Part shown: piece by piece, positions 40,342 through 53,831 of the stretch | Position numbering within the stretch: the stretch's first letter is position 1 | Layout: each line of letters begins with the position of its first letter | From: Skeletonema tropicum | Taxonomy: Eukaryota; Bacillariophyta; Thalassiosirophyceae; Thalassiosirales; Thalassiosiraceae | DNA: 64,000 bases | Direction: 5' to 3' | NCBI GenBank assembly: GCA_037178625.1 | Contig: CM074128.1 | Span: forward strand, 2,790,001-2,854,000 | Made by a program: the position numbers and the translations under genes | Notes under the pieces: generated by a model | What the model was told of the DNA's origin: nothing | Seen by the model: only the letters and a program-made list of their open reading frames with translations | Databases searched by the model: none

Positions 40342-43300
40342 ATGAGCGAGATGGACGACGATACCAAGGAGACGAGGAGCACCTCGCCCTCAATTGAATC
40401 TGATGATGAACATGCATCAGACAATGGCGGCGCCGCTACACCAACCGACAAAGTCAACAACACAAGTGACATCACTAACGACAATGTCGGTACACATGCA
40501 CCTTCACCACCATCATCATCTCCACTAAATGATGAGAATGTCAAAAATGACGCCCTATCGAATGATATCAGTTTAGAGAATGACGAAGAGGAGGAGGAGG
40601 AGTACGAAACTTCCTACGCCAAACTTCAAAAATTACGACGCAACTACGGTGCATCTGACCACAATACTACTGCTACCGCCGTTGCCACGCCTGCAGAGGA
40701 TAGTCGTGATGAGGAGGGTAATACTCACAATGAAAGTGATAATTTTAACACCACCACCACCACAAGTCCGCAGCAACAGCAGCAGCGTCAACGCCGCCGC
40801 CGCCGTGGAGGATATGGCAGTAGCAATAATAACAACAATGCCGCGTCGTCGGTTTTGGAGTCTCTCAATGACAATGAAGGTACTGCAGGAGCAGCTATGG
40901 CTGATGACAATACCAATGTCGAAGAGTCATTTGGAGAGAGCAATGACGATGCTAACAACAATGTAAGGGCTGACTCTTGGAACCTTGATAATTTGGACAT
41001 GGTGGATGACCAGATGGTCGATAGGAATGGAGGTGACACGTCCAACTTATTTTTGGAGGAAGAGGATGATGATGCCACTCGTCCATATGATGACCGCAGT
41101 GGTGGCGATGGTAATGATGACAATGATAATGAGGAAGAGAAAGAGATGGAGATGGAAGAATATGAGGATGCTCCAACCACAGGAAGGGGTAGGACCAAGA
41201 AACAGAACAAGGTCATCCAACAGAGGGAGGATGTTGACCCCAGTGATGAGGTGGAAGAGGAACCACAACAACCAGAGGAACATCAACCATCCAATGGCGA
41301 AGGCGAAGTAGATGCCTCAACTACCACCCAGGCTGCCAACCCGACCAACAAAGAGGTCATTGCCCTAGTCGACAAACTCTTCCAGGCTGCTGATAAGGAT
41401 AACATGACAGTCGGCACCATCCTAAGTTATGTCGCTGAACATTTTGGCTTCAAGGACAAGAAGGCTCTTGGAAAAGAGAGGAAGCACATGATCAAAGAAC
41501 GATTGACATTGCTGATTAGTGGAAAGGTGGATATTGATAATGACAGTGGTGATGATGAGAAGAAGGCAAAGAAGAAGAAGAAAGCAAAGAAGGCAAAGAA
41601 GAAAAAGAAGGAGACTGTGGAAGAGGAGGAAACTGTTGAATATTCAGAGGAGGATGATCTAGAAGTAGAGGATGATGAAGATATTGGTGGAAATGATAGC
41701 TCCTCTGATTATGAAGAGGAAGCCCCCTCAAAGAAGAAAAGGACGAGTAGAAAGGCACGAAAAAAGAAGTCTACCTTGGCGGTGGACGATGATGAAGTTT
41801 CCGACCACTCGGACTATTCAGACAGCTCTCTTACCAACATGAGATCCTCCTCTTCCAAACGTAAAACGAGGAGAAGTAAAGGGTCCTCCAAAAAGGGCAA
41901 AATGAAGAACCACCTGCGCGATGAGGCCACCAAGAGGCGTCGTCGTCAGATGGAGGAGGCTCGTATCCGCCAAGAGGAAATGGGCCACCTGGCCGATGAC
42001 CACAATGACGAGGCCGTGGATGGGGCTGTGGATAGTAAATCCAAGGTAAAGTCCGAAGAGCAGAAGGCTAATGCAGGCCCTCAAATATCAGAACAAGATA
42101 GGCAACGAGCCATGGCCATTGCCGCACGTTTTGATACGAATAGGGAAGAGCTACGTGTCAAACGCGAAGAGGATAGAGTTGGGTTGATTGGTAAATTGAG
42201 ACAAAGGCGCTTGGAGAGTATTACGTCAAACGAATTGTCGAAGGAGACGAAGGAGGTGGATGTCATGGGTGTCGAGGAGGATAAGGGCGATGAGAAGAAG
42301 GCGGATGTGAAGGATGAAGGTTTACCTCTCGCAGACCCTGCACAGGAGAATAATGAAGGTGGTGGAATGATTGATCTGGATGATGATAGCGACAGTGATG
42401 GCGATAGTGATGGCGATAGTGATGATGATAGTGATGATGATGATGATGAGCTCGAGATCGTAGCACAAACACCCAAAGCTCCAATGAAGGTAGCAGCGGC
42501 CAAACCGAAGCCAAAGTCTGTGTTTGATTCATTGTTATCAAACCATGGCAAGGACGCAGTCCGTCGCCCTATCGTAGTGCAGAAGAAGACCAAACCAGCT
42601 GTAAGCAATCCACGCATGGCCCTTCGGATGGCATTGAGGGAGAAACAAGTCAAAGCGGGTAATCGTTGGTTAGCACGGTAAGTATGAAGCCATGATAACT
42701 AGTCACATACTTCGCTTTTATTCATTCCTCTCATGTTTTCTTCTGTGTCTTTTAATCGCAGCGAGCTCGGTTATAAAACGGAGGAAGATCACATTCGCGA
42801 CTGTAAGGATGTCGAGGATAAGAAACGCAAGCAAATTTTCCTTTTGGAGAAAGAGATGGTCATGCGAGAGGAGAAGAATATTGGCTTGGAAGCCTACAAT
42901 GATGGTAAAGAAGAGCTTCGTTTTGAAAACAGTGGCAATGCAGCAGATTATGACGAAGAAGAAGACGAAATGGCGATGGCTCGAGAACTCAATCAATTGG
43001 AAGAAGCAGCGAAGAGCGAGGATGCGACAGAAGATCGTGTTGATGGCACAGTTGAACAAAATGTGACTACTGTTTTACCACGTGATGATGCTGACCACTC
43101 GGATGAAAATTCTGTTGCTAACGGATTGAAGGGCAATGACAATGATGTCGACCAAGATGATGATACTTCAGAGCATCTAACTACTGCAGGTTCGGATGCT
43201 GCATCAAGCCCTGGTACCAAGGCTATGTCAGAACCCGACGCCGAGAGGACTGTTGTAACCCCTACTGTGTCTAATGTTATTGAAGAAACAGCTGCGGGGA

Positions 43301-44935
43301 CCGAAGCGAGTGCAGATTCAAATGAGTCTGCATCCAACGAAAACAGTTCAAAGTCTGATGCAGTAACGAAGTTGGTTTCTGAGCCAAAAGATGAAACTGA
43401 AGACACAGTAGAAGAGTCAGAGTTCAACATCGCATCTAGCTCCACTGAAGAATCAGGCCCAAAGAAGCCAAGAAACTCAGCATGGCAGGCAATGCTCAGA
43501 AAGGAAAAAGAGGATCTTGCGAAGCAGAAGAGGCGTCAGAGAAAGGGTGGAGGCTTGGTTGAGGGCGAGGCAGAGGAGGAAGAAGAGGAAGAAGGAATTG
43601 TTGGCCTAGAGGATTTTGGTTTTGCAGTCCACAAGAAAAAAGGCGATGACGATGACGATGTTGACGATGCTGAGGTCGACGAGGATGACTTGGAACACGT
43701 GGTTGATGATGTATCTGATGGAGAAGGTGACGAGGAGGCCGGTGAAATTGCAAGGAAGCGTCTCGAGGCGAAGGAGGAGAAAGAACGCCACAAGGAAATC
43801 ATGAGGAGAATGCGTGAAGGGTATGGTGGGAGAGACCGTGGTATTGCTAGTGGCGTTGGTGGTGCTCGCGGAATGCATAGATTCGATGTTCTAGTCGGCG
43901 CAGATAATCGTGATGAAGCCAAACAACTTGGGTTGTTGAACGACGATGAGCTTGATAGTGATAACGAAGGCGAAGCAAAGTCGGAGAAGAAAGACGACGA
44001 CGAAGAAGAAGACGAAGCCGTGCTTTTGGACAAGATGCTGAAAGAGCGGTTCTTACAGAAGCAAAACGATGAGTTTCTCGAAGAAAATTTTTCAGATGAT
44101 GATGAAGATGACGAAGACGTCGGATCAGGTAAGATCACTTGTTTGTTGTTCATGTAGCATCCTACCCACTCTGCAAGTATGTGGTCAGCTCATCTTAGCA
44201 AATGTTTTCTACCACAGGCGAACACAAAGAAGGGGACGACGATGAAGACAAAGAACAAGATCGTCTCGCGAAACGGTTTGCTAAAAGAGCTAGAATGAAT
44301 AGAATTTTGGAAGCTTATGAAGGAGACAGTCAGTTTTCAAGATCTCGTCTTATTGACGAAGACGAAAGCACACAAAATGACTTAAAGGCAATTAAGGTGA
44401 GAAAGCAATTTCCTTATAACGCGTCGTGTGACATCGTGTTGAGGCTAACACGAATTGTTCTTCTTTGTAGACGTCTTTGTCCAGAAAACGAGGAAGTGCG
44501 CCAATAAGTGACAGGAACAAAGATGCCAAAGAAAATAACCTCAACGATTCTTCGAAGAGACAAAAGGGAACATCGAGCAATGAAGAAAAACTAAACGCTC
44601 CCGGCAATTCTAGATTTCTGATGAACGAGAGCAGTTTGTCTGTTGCACTAATTGCAAACCGTAATGCAGGAAGGAAAAGGAAGACAACCTTCATCAATGG
44701 GAAGCAAAACAGTTGTCTTGCACGGAAAAATAGCACATGCTCAAGCAAAAGTCTATCTCTCAATCATGTCGTCTTTATGGCTGGGGAGAGCCAATCATTG
44801 AGCCGGATGGATTCCTCTAGCAACTCGTTCATGAAGCCTATCAAGTCTTCCTCAGCCATGAAAAAATCATCGAAGCTGGTTTCGCGGGGCAGCAGTCTGT
44901 GGAGCAAGGTTTGCTCGAAGAACCTCAAAAGATAA
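40342..44935 (+). CDS. claspin/Mrc1-like replication checkpoint mediator
   Basis: Four exons, 40342-42677, 42762-44128, 44218-44396 and 44471-44935, joined by GT-AG introns of 84, 89 and 74 bases, give 1448 residues in one frame. The protein is highly acidic with Asp/Glu/Ser runs and Lys patches. The end carries RLAKRFAKRARMNRILEAYEGDS and a short conserved-looking terminus, SSLWSKVCSKNLKR, after a Ser-rich tail, as in Mrc1/claspin proteins, which bind the replication fork and pass the S-phase checkpoint signal to Chk1/Rad53-type kinases. The TVGTILSYVAEHFGFKDKK segment (about residue 355) could be a small helical domain (DEK C-terminal-like). The family is low in sequence conservation, so the assignment is moderate. 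Several SQ/TQ sites would suit ATR-type phosphorylation. Confidence 0.55.
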
Positions 44936-44958
44936 AATTACATCTATATTTACGTTTC

Positions 44959-47900
44959 CTATCTCGTGAGCCTCGTCTCTGTCCTCGCAATTGCCACCTC
45001 CATCTGTGAGCAACGTACTTTGGACCCCCACAAAGTGTAATGCAACTTAGCCTCGCTATAGTTGCGCAATGCACCGGCCAGTTCCCCATTCTCTTCATAG
45101 AATTGTGCTGCCAATTCGAGCGCGAGAGCCTTTTCGTGATCAAACTTCGCAGCTTCTGCTGAGCAGATCGACTTCGCGTACATCTTCTTTGCGTGCATTC
45201 TCTCTTCCTCGTTTCCTCGAAGTACCACTTCCGTTCGATGTAATTCGGCTTCTAGTAATTCCGCCTTGTTCTTAAAGTTGATAGGTGCGAGGTCAGAGGC
45301 TGCAGATAGTGCCTTTAGAGATGCTCGTGCAATCTCTTTCATTTCCACCTTGCTCTTTTTCTTTCTCAATATTTGCAAAGCAGCTAGTCCGTGGTAGAAC
45401 GAAGCGATAAGTTTCAACAGTCTCCCAACGGCGACGTCTCCACGGGCAGATGATCTTTGGGAAAAATAATGGCAGCGATCATGATAACCTAGCCAGTAAC
45501 TTTGTATAACCCGATGAAAGAATACAACCTCAGAGAACCCCTCTATTTTCATCGCCTCATCTAGTGCCCCTGCTCCTTCAGCCAACGTCGTTGTATGTGC
45601 CCTAGCTTTGTTTTTGTCGATGATTTGGCAAAGAGTCTCTTTAAATAGACCCATGAATCGTTTAGCTCTGTTATCGTCATGCGTCTCGCATATCTCTAAC
45701 TGATAATCGATTTCATTTGAAAGAGCTACAAGATTTCTTCCACCGACAAAACTCTTTTGTATGTAATGGAGCGAATTCATCAAAGCAATCGTAGGTTCCC
45801 CCACACTCATACCTATTTGAAAGCCCATGTGCAATTGATCTGCGCAATGCATGATCGGTTCGCTGTTGAATGCAACCTGCCCATAGAAGCCCAAGTAAAC
45901 AACAGGTATGAGGTTTGTTGCATTAAAACGAGTTAGCAGTGATATGGCAACTCTTCCTAGCCGGTAGCCGTTGGGTATATCCTTGGCCATTCCGCAAAGA
46001 AGAGTCGCAACTGAGCTCATTGATACTGCTGTGTACTTGCAGAATCCAACTCTAATTGCGATTTCAACGGAACGGCATGACAAATAGGATTGCATGGAAG
46101 AAGTTTGTCCAAAGAAAGCCAACCAAACAAGTTGCTGATAAAACTGCATGATATAGAAGTGAAGTCGATCGTTGCACTCTCTGAAACAAAATAAATCATT
46201 ATCAGAAATATTTGTCAAGAAAGTCATCACTTTCTTCAGCATACTATCTAATTCCTTTTGGTCCACCTCGGTAGGAATCGATTCACCTAGTTCAGAAAGA
46301 ACCTCAGTGCACTTTGTAAAAGCCGCCTTCGTTTTGCCTCGATGGAAGAGCAAATTATTCATAAAGTAGTATGCATCCTGGAGCGGAGAGAGTCGTGTCA
46401 GTATTTGAGAGAAATGATGACATATGCAGTACAAGGATGCGGATACTTACAAGTTTGTCTTCTAAACATTTTCCTTCTCGTAAGATTGCATCAAGAGCTT
46501 CATCAGCCATGTTCCCGTAGCCGCAGGCAAAAGCTGCATTTGACATTGACAAAAACAGTCGAATGCTGAAATAGTAATGGCTCGCCCAATGATTTTCTGG
46601 TAAGAGTAATTTTGCAGTCTCAAAATACGAAAATGCTTTCACAAATCCAGAATGAGCCATTGCCGTAACACCAGCCTTGTAATTCAGTTCAGCAATCGCG
46701 ACACGATCCTTTTCTGATTGAATTGATTCTCCTACACCATGGTTGATCTGATCTATCATGACTGACACCAGCGAGTCGTCCACATTTGAAGAAGCAAGCA
46801 GTGCCATTCCAACTCGATGGTGATATCCATTCCTATCCTTTACCTCAATCAATCCATACGCTGCCACCTTTACTCTATCGTGAACAAACTTGTAGCACTC
46901 CCCAACTTTCTCCATAAATCCCTCTTTCACTGCCCGATCTAATTCATCTCTCAGACTACTGTACTCGGCAGAACCACTTAAACATCGAACTATAAGAGTG
47001 TCAACACCACTTCCAAAACAAGAGCAAACCTTCAAAGCTGTTTGTGTTTGCTTTGGCATGGACATCATTTTACTCTTCAGTAAATGCAGCACATTCGAGG
47101 TCACGTCCAGATACATGATATTGGTCTGGTTCCAAACCCATCGTCTTTTTGCAAAGTTGAATTGTAGTAATCCACGATCAACCAGCGCACTCAACATTTC
47201 TAGTGCAAAGTATGGATCGCCTTTTGTCTTAGTGTGAATGATATCCGACAAGTCCTTGCAGTGACGAGGAAGGGTACAGAGGGCATCGGAAGTCATGCAA
47301 TTCATCTCATTTCTATTCACACCACCGAGCCCAAGCAGCTGAACTGGAATATTATTCATATTCATATTCCCCATGAGCTTGTAGATTGGATGTTCAGTGA
47401 CAATTTCGTTATCCCTGAAACACCCTATAAAGTAAACACAGGAAGAATCCTTTTTATCAGAAAGAATATCATGCACAATCTCTAGCGATGTTTCGTCACA
47501 CCACTGTAGATCGTCCATGAACAAAAGAACTGGCCTTTCCTGGCTTGAAACCGCTCGCATAAAAAGCCGGAGAATGTAGCTGACGCTATTGCTTTGGATT
47601 TCACTTCCCTGATGCTTTGGGGCGACAGGTTCAGCTCGCTTGGTATCATTGAAGAGCTTTATGTTTGGCAATACCTTTTCTAGAATAGAAAAATCAGGCC
47701 CAAACGCTTCCACCAACCGAGAGTTTATTCTCTTGAACTCATCTTCGGAGCAACTTTTCTTTATGCAAGCACACAGTTGATCCAACGCTTGAGTTATTGC
47801 TGGTATAGATGACTCGTCGGACTTGAGAGAAATGACGTGACAAGATACTCCGTCAATGTACTTGAGAACATTTTCAACTAACCGAGTCTTCCCAGAACCT

Positions 47901-49534
47901 GAATACCCACCAATAAGAAGGGCCTCACTCTTTCCCGACGTCTTTACGCGACAGAACGTGCTTGTAATCAGGGACCTTTCCGAGTCTCTTCCATAAAGTT
48001 TTTCCTTCCGTAGCCGAAGAGAGACTTTCCCGTTTATAGGCTTGAAATATCTATCGACAAGGAAACTTTCCGGATCAAGAAGGATCAGATGCAGATCCTT
48101 GGAGGCTACATCCAAAGTGCATCTGCAATCAAGCAATTCATCGACCAATGTAGAGGTGGATGAGGAGAACCCTAGTTCAAGTAGAGGTAGGTGGCTTGCT
48201 TTCTGATCGGCAGTGCAAGCAGAAACATTTTTCCTATTCTCTCTCTGTGAAAGAGGCAACAAGGATTGGTGACTTGCACCAGCCAAATTCTGTGGATCTT
48301 CTTTGATCCTTTTCATAGGTGGCTCAGCAGTGCCACTATCATCAATAGGGCTAGCTCCACTCCCCTTCTGAAACTCGTATAGTAAGAGAATTGGATTACC
48401 TTCAGTGTATAGCTTGTGAATTAGAGAACCGACAGAATGAATCAATGTCTTCTCTTTTACCAATTTCTCTAGGGGGTTGATGGCTTGATTGGCAAGAGGC
48501 CTTGGGAATATCTCGACTTCAATGAATTGTCCCATTGCGTCGCCATCCACCTCCGACAACTCTTCGCCTGCTGAGACAGATGATGTATGGAAAAGAAGCA
48601 TCGATGGAGGGTTGATCATCTGCACGCCTTTGATTTTGCCAGCAACGTGATGATCGGCATTGTCATCATTCTTCGATTCTTGTTCACTCTTGCTGACACG
48701 AACTAGAAAGTTATCAAGAGTACAAGCTATTTGAAGCTCGTCACAAGTTGAAGAGTGAGAACTTGTTCTAGCCCCCTTTATGAGCTCAATCATGCCGTAT
48801 GCAATGGTAGTCCTCCGTAGCATCATTCCTCTCTGTTTCTGCACATTATCAGGTTGGCAATCTCCTCCAGATTCCTTTTCGATCCAATCGCATAGGGGAA
48901 TAACTTCGTCTGTAGGAGTAGATCCCTGTAGAGCGTTGTTCAGAGAAGTCGATTCTGACTTCAGAGATTGACTATTCACTTGCTGATGCTGCGATTGAGA
49001 TTGCTGGAGATGACGATGATGCAGGTTTTGAGCATGTGGTTGCATCAAGGTTTGATGTTGCGGCATTGCTTGGTCTCGTTGCTCCTTGGCTTGACTGAGA
49101 GGCTGCGTCAAGGTTTCATTTGGCGGCATCGCTTGGTCTTGTTGCTCCTTGGCTCGACTTAGGGAGAGTTGTATCTTCTTCGGTATCATGCTCGCAGTTG
49201 ACATCATGTTCACCGCACCTTGTTGTTCAATTATCCTCCTGGAGATGCCAGATGAAAAGATAGTAGAATTATTGAGAAATCCAGGCATTTGAACGCTACC
49301 CATGTTCACGTTGTGATTTGCTATGCCAGCTAACGGATGTAGTTGAGCAACAGAGCTGACAAGAAGTGGGTACACAAACTGCGGCATTGCGTGTGGGTGC
49401 GGGTGCATGCCGATGGATCCAACGCTGGCGAGATTTGGGGGCATCACATTGTTCCCCAAACCAAGCAGAGGGCGCGAGGAGCGCTCGTCCTCGGATTGGA
49501 GGTGAGGATGAGGAAAATTGTTTGGATTATTCAT
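44959..49534 (-). CDS. STAND-type predicted ATPase with helical repeat C terminus
   Basis: Two exons, 49534-46451 and 46377-44959, with a 73-base GT-AG intron, encode about 1500 residues from ATG 49534. The N-terminal ~200 residues are Gln/Pro-rich with a 21-residue tandem duplication (AKEQ.DQAMP..TL.QP). The NTPase follows: Walker A GGYSGSGKTRLVENVL near 540, Walker B PVLLFMDDLQWCDETS near 670. The rest is an all-helical repeat region ending in ALRNYSEAKLHYTLWGSKVR. This arrangement (AAA_16-type NTPase then alpha-solenoid with a terminal Y..WG motif) is found in bacterial and algal multi-domain kinases and histidine kinases; here no kinase, cyclase or sensor domain follows. It probably acts as an NTP-switched scaffold. 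The stop is 23 bases from that of the claspin-like gene. Confidence 0.68.
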
Positions 49535-50711
49535 TGGGGTTACGAATGCTTTTGAATGCAAGAATACTTCTTTGTTTGTCCGGTTCGGAGTCTTGTATCA
49601 ATCCAACACAAGTACTTGTGCTAGACCACCTTGGTGCAGTGCGAGAGAAAAGTATGCCATGCATACTCGCCTCAACACAGAGTTTACTTAGAAGTCTTGC
49701 GCCACAAGAGATGCATCATAAAGAGGTTACAAAACGAGCTACGACTAGGTTTTTGGAAATAGGGGGCTAGCCTACCCCTTATCGGGGGGATTTCTCACTA
49801 GATTACCCCCGGCGAGAAGGGGGGACGGTTAGTTAGCGAAACTCCCGTGATTTGCGTCTAAAGCTAGCCAAATGTTGACTAATATGGACCATTTTACCCC
49901 TATATAGGAGTATTATTTAGACGATTTTGCAACCAGCCAGATCAGAACGCTCAATTTGGGGGGTTCCCCCCTGTCCCCTTATTTCCAGAAGCCTATAGCG
50001 ACGACGAGGACAGCCAGAGAGAGTTCATTCTCATCTTCCCCCTTCCCGTCGTAAAACCCTTTTTCTTCTGTGACCCTAAAATCTAATAAGGCGAATAAAT
50101 ACCCATCAAAAGGGTATTATTTTACTACAGCATTAGTCCCTTCGTTATATCAATAAGAAGTAGAAATTTTACTCAAGAGGAAGGCTCTATTAAATGTGAG
50201 TACCAGGGGAAATATAACCGGATTACATCCTAAAACCCGACACGAGGTGTGATTAACCCTAATGGCCGAGATCCTTCCCTCGGAGGGGATATATTGATAA
50301 ATATAAAATTGACAAAACAATAACCCTGAGTTGGATTGTGTTAAAAATATCACAGTACAATTTATCTTGAGGGATAGGCTTTTGCCTAATTGAGTGCCGG
50401 GATGATATTATTCAAAATTATCAGATAAATAAGGATAACTCGATCTCATTTAATGTCATTTTTCTCCGAGAATAAGGATAACCCGAAATGACCTTCCCGT
50501 CGACTTTGCTTGCACTTTCCACCAAGCACCAACCTGCTTTGCACGCACTCTCCGAAGTCTCATCAGAGAGAGCAAGCATGGGTAACTCACAGATATTGAG
50601 AAGCAAGACCAAAGACCAGGCAAAGCTGATGTTATCGTGCTCCCGCGCGCTCCTCCTGATCACGATCACGAGAGGCAAGAGCAAGATCGATGTCGCTCCC
50701 GTAGTTGTCGT
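49535..50711. other. 1.2 kb intergenic, GC-run rich, with a weak inverted repeat
   Basis: Runs of G and C (GGGGGG, CCCCC) are frequent between 49760 and 49985. A weak inverted pair, TTTGGAAATAGGGGG near 49750 and CCCCTTATTTCCAGAAG near 49976, brackets about 240 bases and may be a small non-autonomous element. Right of 50000 the DNA is AT-rich with AGGATAACTCGA/AGGATAACCCGA words. No gene is seen. Confidence 0.4.
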
Positions 50712-51629
50712 ATGACCACGTCCAACGTGCTCATATTCACGATTGAAAGCGAAAATATTGGCATCATAAAAACAAACATCGACAAAATGCAACACAAAGA
50801 TGAAGTATTGGTTCAACTGCACGCTATGTGTGCCAAGGATGAACAAGCAACGAGATGTCATCACAACTACTTTACACAAGAGGTGACAGAAGATTGCAGG
50901 AGGAAAATGGTGGAGTGGTGCTACACTGTTGTGGACTCATTCAATCTGAGTAGAGAGAGTGTGTGGAGAGCTACGGACATTCTTGATAGATACCTTAGCA
51001 GCGGCAAAGGCTTGTCAGTGAAGGCACTTGAAAACAAGCAATCGTTTCAACTTGCATGTACAGTTTGCCTATACATTGCTGTTAAAGTACACGAGGACGT
51101 AGAGATGACAATTGGATTTCTTGTCAAGCTATGTCGAAGCTATTACACGGCGTCGGAGTTCATCAATATGGAGCACGATATACTGTTTGCTCTGCAGTGG
51201 TCCATATGCCAAACAACGCCGTTAGACTTCGTAAGACAATGTCTACTTTTACAATCAGATTCAATTGATGCTGAAACGATAGATTATATATTAGACATTT
51301 CACAGAAGCAGATGGATCTTGTAACATCAGATGTATACTTCGCCAGCTGCAAGCAATTGTCAGTTGGGATAGCTTGTTTGGGGGCTGCTCTTGTCGAGTC
51401 TGATATCACCCTTGCAGAGCAAGAAGAGTTTTGGTCCCAGTTATCTTCTATGCTCAATTTTGATCTCGCGTCAAAGGAAGTCAGGGAAGTAGAGCGGCAC
51501 ATGTTATCAGGATATACTATATACGAAACAAAGGTGCAATCTAAACTCGTCTTGTCAAAGACCGCAAGCCAGAAATCACTTCCAAACGATGAACAGATTT
51601 CGCCTGTCAGCATTTTGGGTTGTGTTTAA
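50712..51629 (+). CDS. cyclin, of the diatom-type (dsCYC-like) group
   Basis: The 305-residue protein starts at ATG 50712; the frame is open further upstream but with a basic, non-cyclin-like extension. The cyclin N-box is seen at about residues 45-165: RRKMVEWCYTVVDSFNLSRE, ATDILDRYLSSG, FQLACTVCLYIAVKVHED and SEFINMEHDILFALQWSIC. A weaker C-box follows (FVRQCLLLQSD..). The form, with MVEWCYTVVD and long IAVKVHE helices, is that of diatom-specific cyclins, which regulate CDKs and often respond to light or nutrients. The C-terminal tail has few marks, and no PEST or destruction box is obvious. It is convergent with the DUF760 gene, 70 bases between stops. Confidence 0.8.
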   Translation: MTTSNVLIFTIESENIGIIKTNIDKMQHKDEVLVQLHAMCAKDEQATRCHHNYFTQEVTEDCRRKMVEWCYTVVDSFNLSRESVWRATDILDRYLSSGKGLSVKALENKQSFQLACTVCLYIAVKVHEDVEMTIGFLVKLCRSYYTASEFINMEHDILFALQWSICQTTPLDFVRQCLLLQSDSIDAETIDYILDISQKQMDLVTSDVYFASCKQLSVGIACLGAALVESDITLAEQEEFWSQLSSMLNFDLASKEVREVERHMLSGYTIYETKVQSKLVLSKTASQKSLPNDEQISPVSILGCV

Positions 51630-51699
51630 GATGTATGAATGTATATAAGCAGTATAGTAAACGATAGGAAATGACTGTACAATAAAAAATATAGGAACT

Positions 51700-53118
51700 T
51701 TATTCAAAATCCGCAGTTTCTCCCGATTCATCAGTATTGTTGCTAGTGCTCCCAATCATTTTCATTGACGCTCGAAATTCTTCACGAACCTCCAGCTCTC
51801 TCAAATTGAATCCAACAACCAATTGCCACATACAAAGCTGAGCAAGCGCTTCTCCACTTTGTTCTGTGACAGTATTGGGACCAATTTTATTTCCATCTTC
51901 TACACCAGCACCGGTACTAGCAAGTTCTTCTAACTCATTCCCACCTATTCCAGCCAGAACTGCAGTGACCAATCCTTTCATTGCTTCCAAGACTTCTGGA
52001 CTCATTGTTCCAGTCAACTGGCTTAACTCTTGCTTTGGTAAAGTTCGTATGTAGGCCAGTAAATCTTTACGGATCTCTTCCTCCTTTGCTTGTTTTGTTG
52101 CATCCAATTCTTCGCGTAGGCGTGAGACTTCACCACGAAGCTCTGCCATGTAGGCTTCAGCATCAACTTCAACTTCCATTCCGAATGGCGATGGAGAAGG
52201 GCTTTCACTTTCATCATCAGTGGATGACTCAGAGTTGACACCAACACTTGCACCATAGCGCACTTTAATCTTACCGTCGATGCGTTTTCCATCCAACCAA
52301 GCCTTTCCATCCTGATTGCTTTCTCCGTTAAGCATCAGTGTATTTGAACTTCCCAAACTCTGGCTCAAACTTGCTCTATACTCAGCATTTGCAAACATAT
52401 AACCAGTCATTTGTAATTGAAACTGCATTTGATGTAAGCATTAGAAGCGACACGAAAGAGAAAAATGTATTATCTTCGCATTATCACTCACCATTAATGA
52501 TGCCAAGCGTTCCCCAGTGGCCACAGTTTTCGTTTCAAATGCCATTTGGGGTAGTCCTCCAATGAGCCCAAGGATTGTTGTGCGGACTGCATCCTGTACA
52601 CGTGGAGATGCAGTGGCAGTAAACCGAGCAATAAGATCCGATGGAGAAAGGCGTGACACTACACTGAGATATGGATTCGGTTTGCCACGAGCAAGCGATG
52701 ACGATGACGACGAAGAAGGGACATCGATAGCATCCCCAGCTGTGCTGTTGTTATTATCTGTTGATAAAGGGCCAAACTGCCCCATGCCATCTTTGCTTTC
52801 TTTTCCAGCTGATTTGTCATCACTTTCATTCATATTCATTGCACCGTATGAGATAGGTAGTCGTCCCTCAGCAATTTGTTCCCTTGCTCTTCTAAGGTTC
52901 TCTGTCTCTTTCCTTGACATCCATTCATTCAATGGGTTGTCATCATTTGGTTCATCGCCACCTCTGTTGTCTTCGCCACCAACTGATGACATTCGCAAGC
53001 AAGTCTCAGTAGCGGTACGAAATGATAATATTGGACAGCGATAGCCGCAGTTATCAGCCACAAATGCCGTTGCTGACACTACCGAGAGAGCAAGCAGAAC
53101 ATTGCGCATGGTATTCAT
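51700..53118 (-). CDS. DUF760-family plastid protein
   Basis: Two exons, 53118-52492 and 52422-51700, with a 69-base intron (donor GTGAGT, acceptor ATGCAG), give 449 residues. The N terminus MNTMRNVLLALSVVSATAFVAD is an ER signal with an ATAFVA cleavage motif, that is Phe at +1, the diatom plastid-import signature. The DUF760 region is seen twice in outline: SPSDLIARFTATASPRVQDAVR with GLIGGLPQMAFETKTV (about 160-210), and IRKDLLAYIRTLPKQELSQL with SPEVLEAMKGLVTAVL (about 320-375). An Asp/Glu/Ser linker and a coiled-coil-like segment (MAELRGEVSRLREELDATKQ) lie between. In plants DUF760 proteins are chloroplast proteins of unknown role. An alternative ATG lies at 53109. Confidence 0.75.
52423..52491 (-). 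other. intron of the DUF760 gene
   Basis: Phase 0, 69 bases; removing it joins ..ERLASLM to FQLQMTGYMF. Confidence 0.85.
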
Positions 53119-53831
53119 GGTATTGGTATGCTTATCTCTTATTGTCCACAACTATCAACAACAATGTGGATTGTGTTCCGAATGCTTCATTCTATTCATG
53201 CTTTCAAATGAGAATCGGCTCGAAAAAAAGAAATCGAAGATTTTTATCTACTCTCTGCAACGTGGAATGTGAAACCCAGCGCAGCTTGGATTCATACTTA
53301 AACCTCTCTCTCTCTATAGAGATAGAGACAGAGGTATCTCTATCTAGTATCTACTTGAGTCTATCTCGACAAGATAGAAGCTGTTCACTGTCTGAGCATT
53401 AGCAGGGAGAGTAGTGGTACAATCAAATACATCAAATAAATAAGCTTGTCAATGAATTAGATTGCCCTACACTTCCATGTGTTGTCAATATGCACATGAA
53501 ATTGATTCAAGGCAAACAGAGTACAATATTATAATTACAATAATCTCTTAGCTTATCCAAACAAGAAGGAACGCAACTTTTTTCACTTCAGCAAAGACGC
53601 TGAACATGTTCATATGCTGACTTGTGTTGAGTTGGTAATTGCACAACACTATTATCAAGCCAATTCATCAGATGAAGTTGCTTTGACCAATTGATCTTCT
53701 GCTTCATTCCGTTCATTCAATGCCATATTTTCCCGGTTTTGGATATATAGTACTATTATTTCAGTGATTGGTGATATCTCATGCATAGCCATATCGTCTG
53801 GATAGGAGCGCCTCATGAAACCTATCACCCT
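53119..53831. other. intergenic, AT-rich, with a CT/GA tract
   Basis: A CTCTCTCTCTATAGAGATAG tract at about 53309 with further AGATA/TATCT words can fold on itself. Beyond it the DNA is AT-rich. No gene is seen. Confidence 0.4.

Noticed and set aside
40580..44153. Long opposite-strand and shifted frames (Ser, His or Met rich) in the claspin-like gene
   Set aside because: They arise from Asp/Glu repeats (GAT/GAA) read in other frames.
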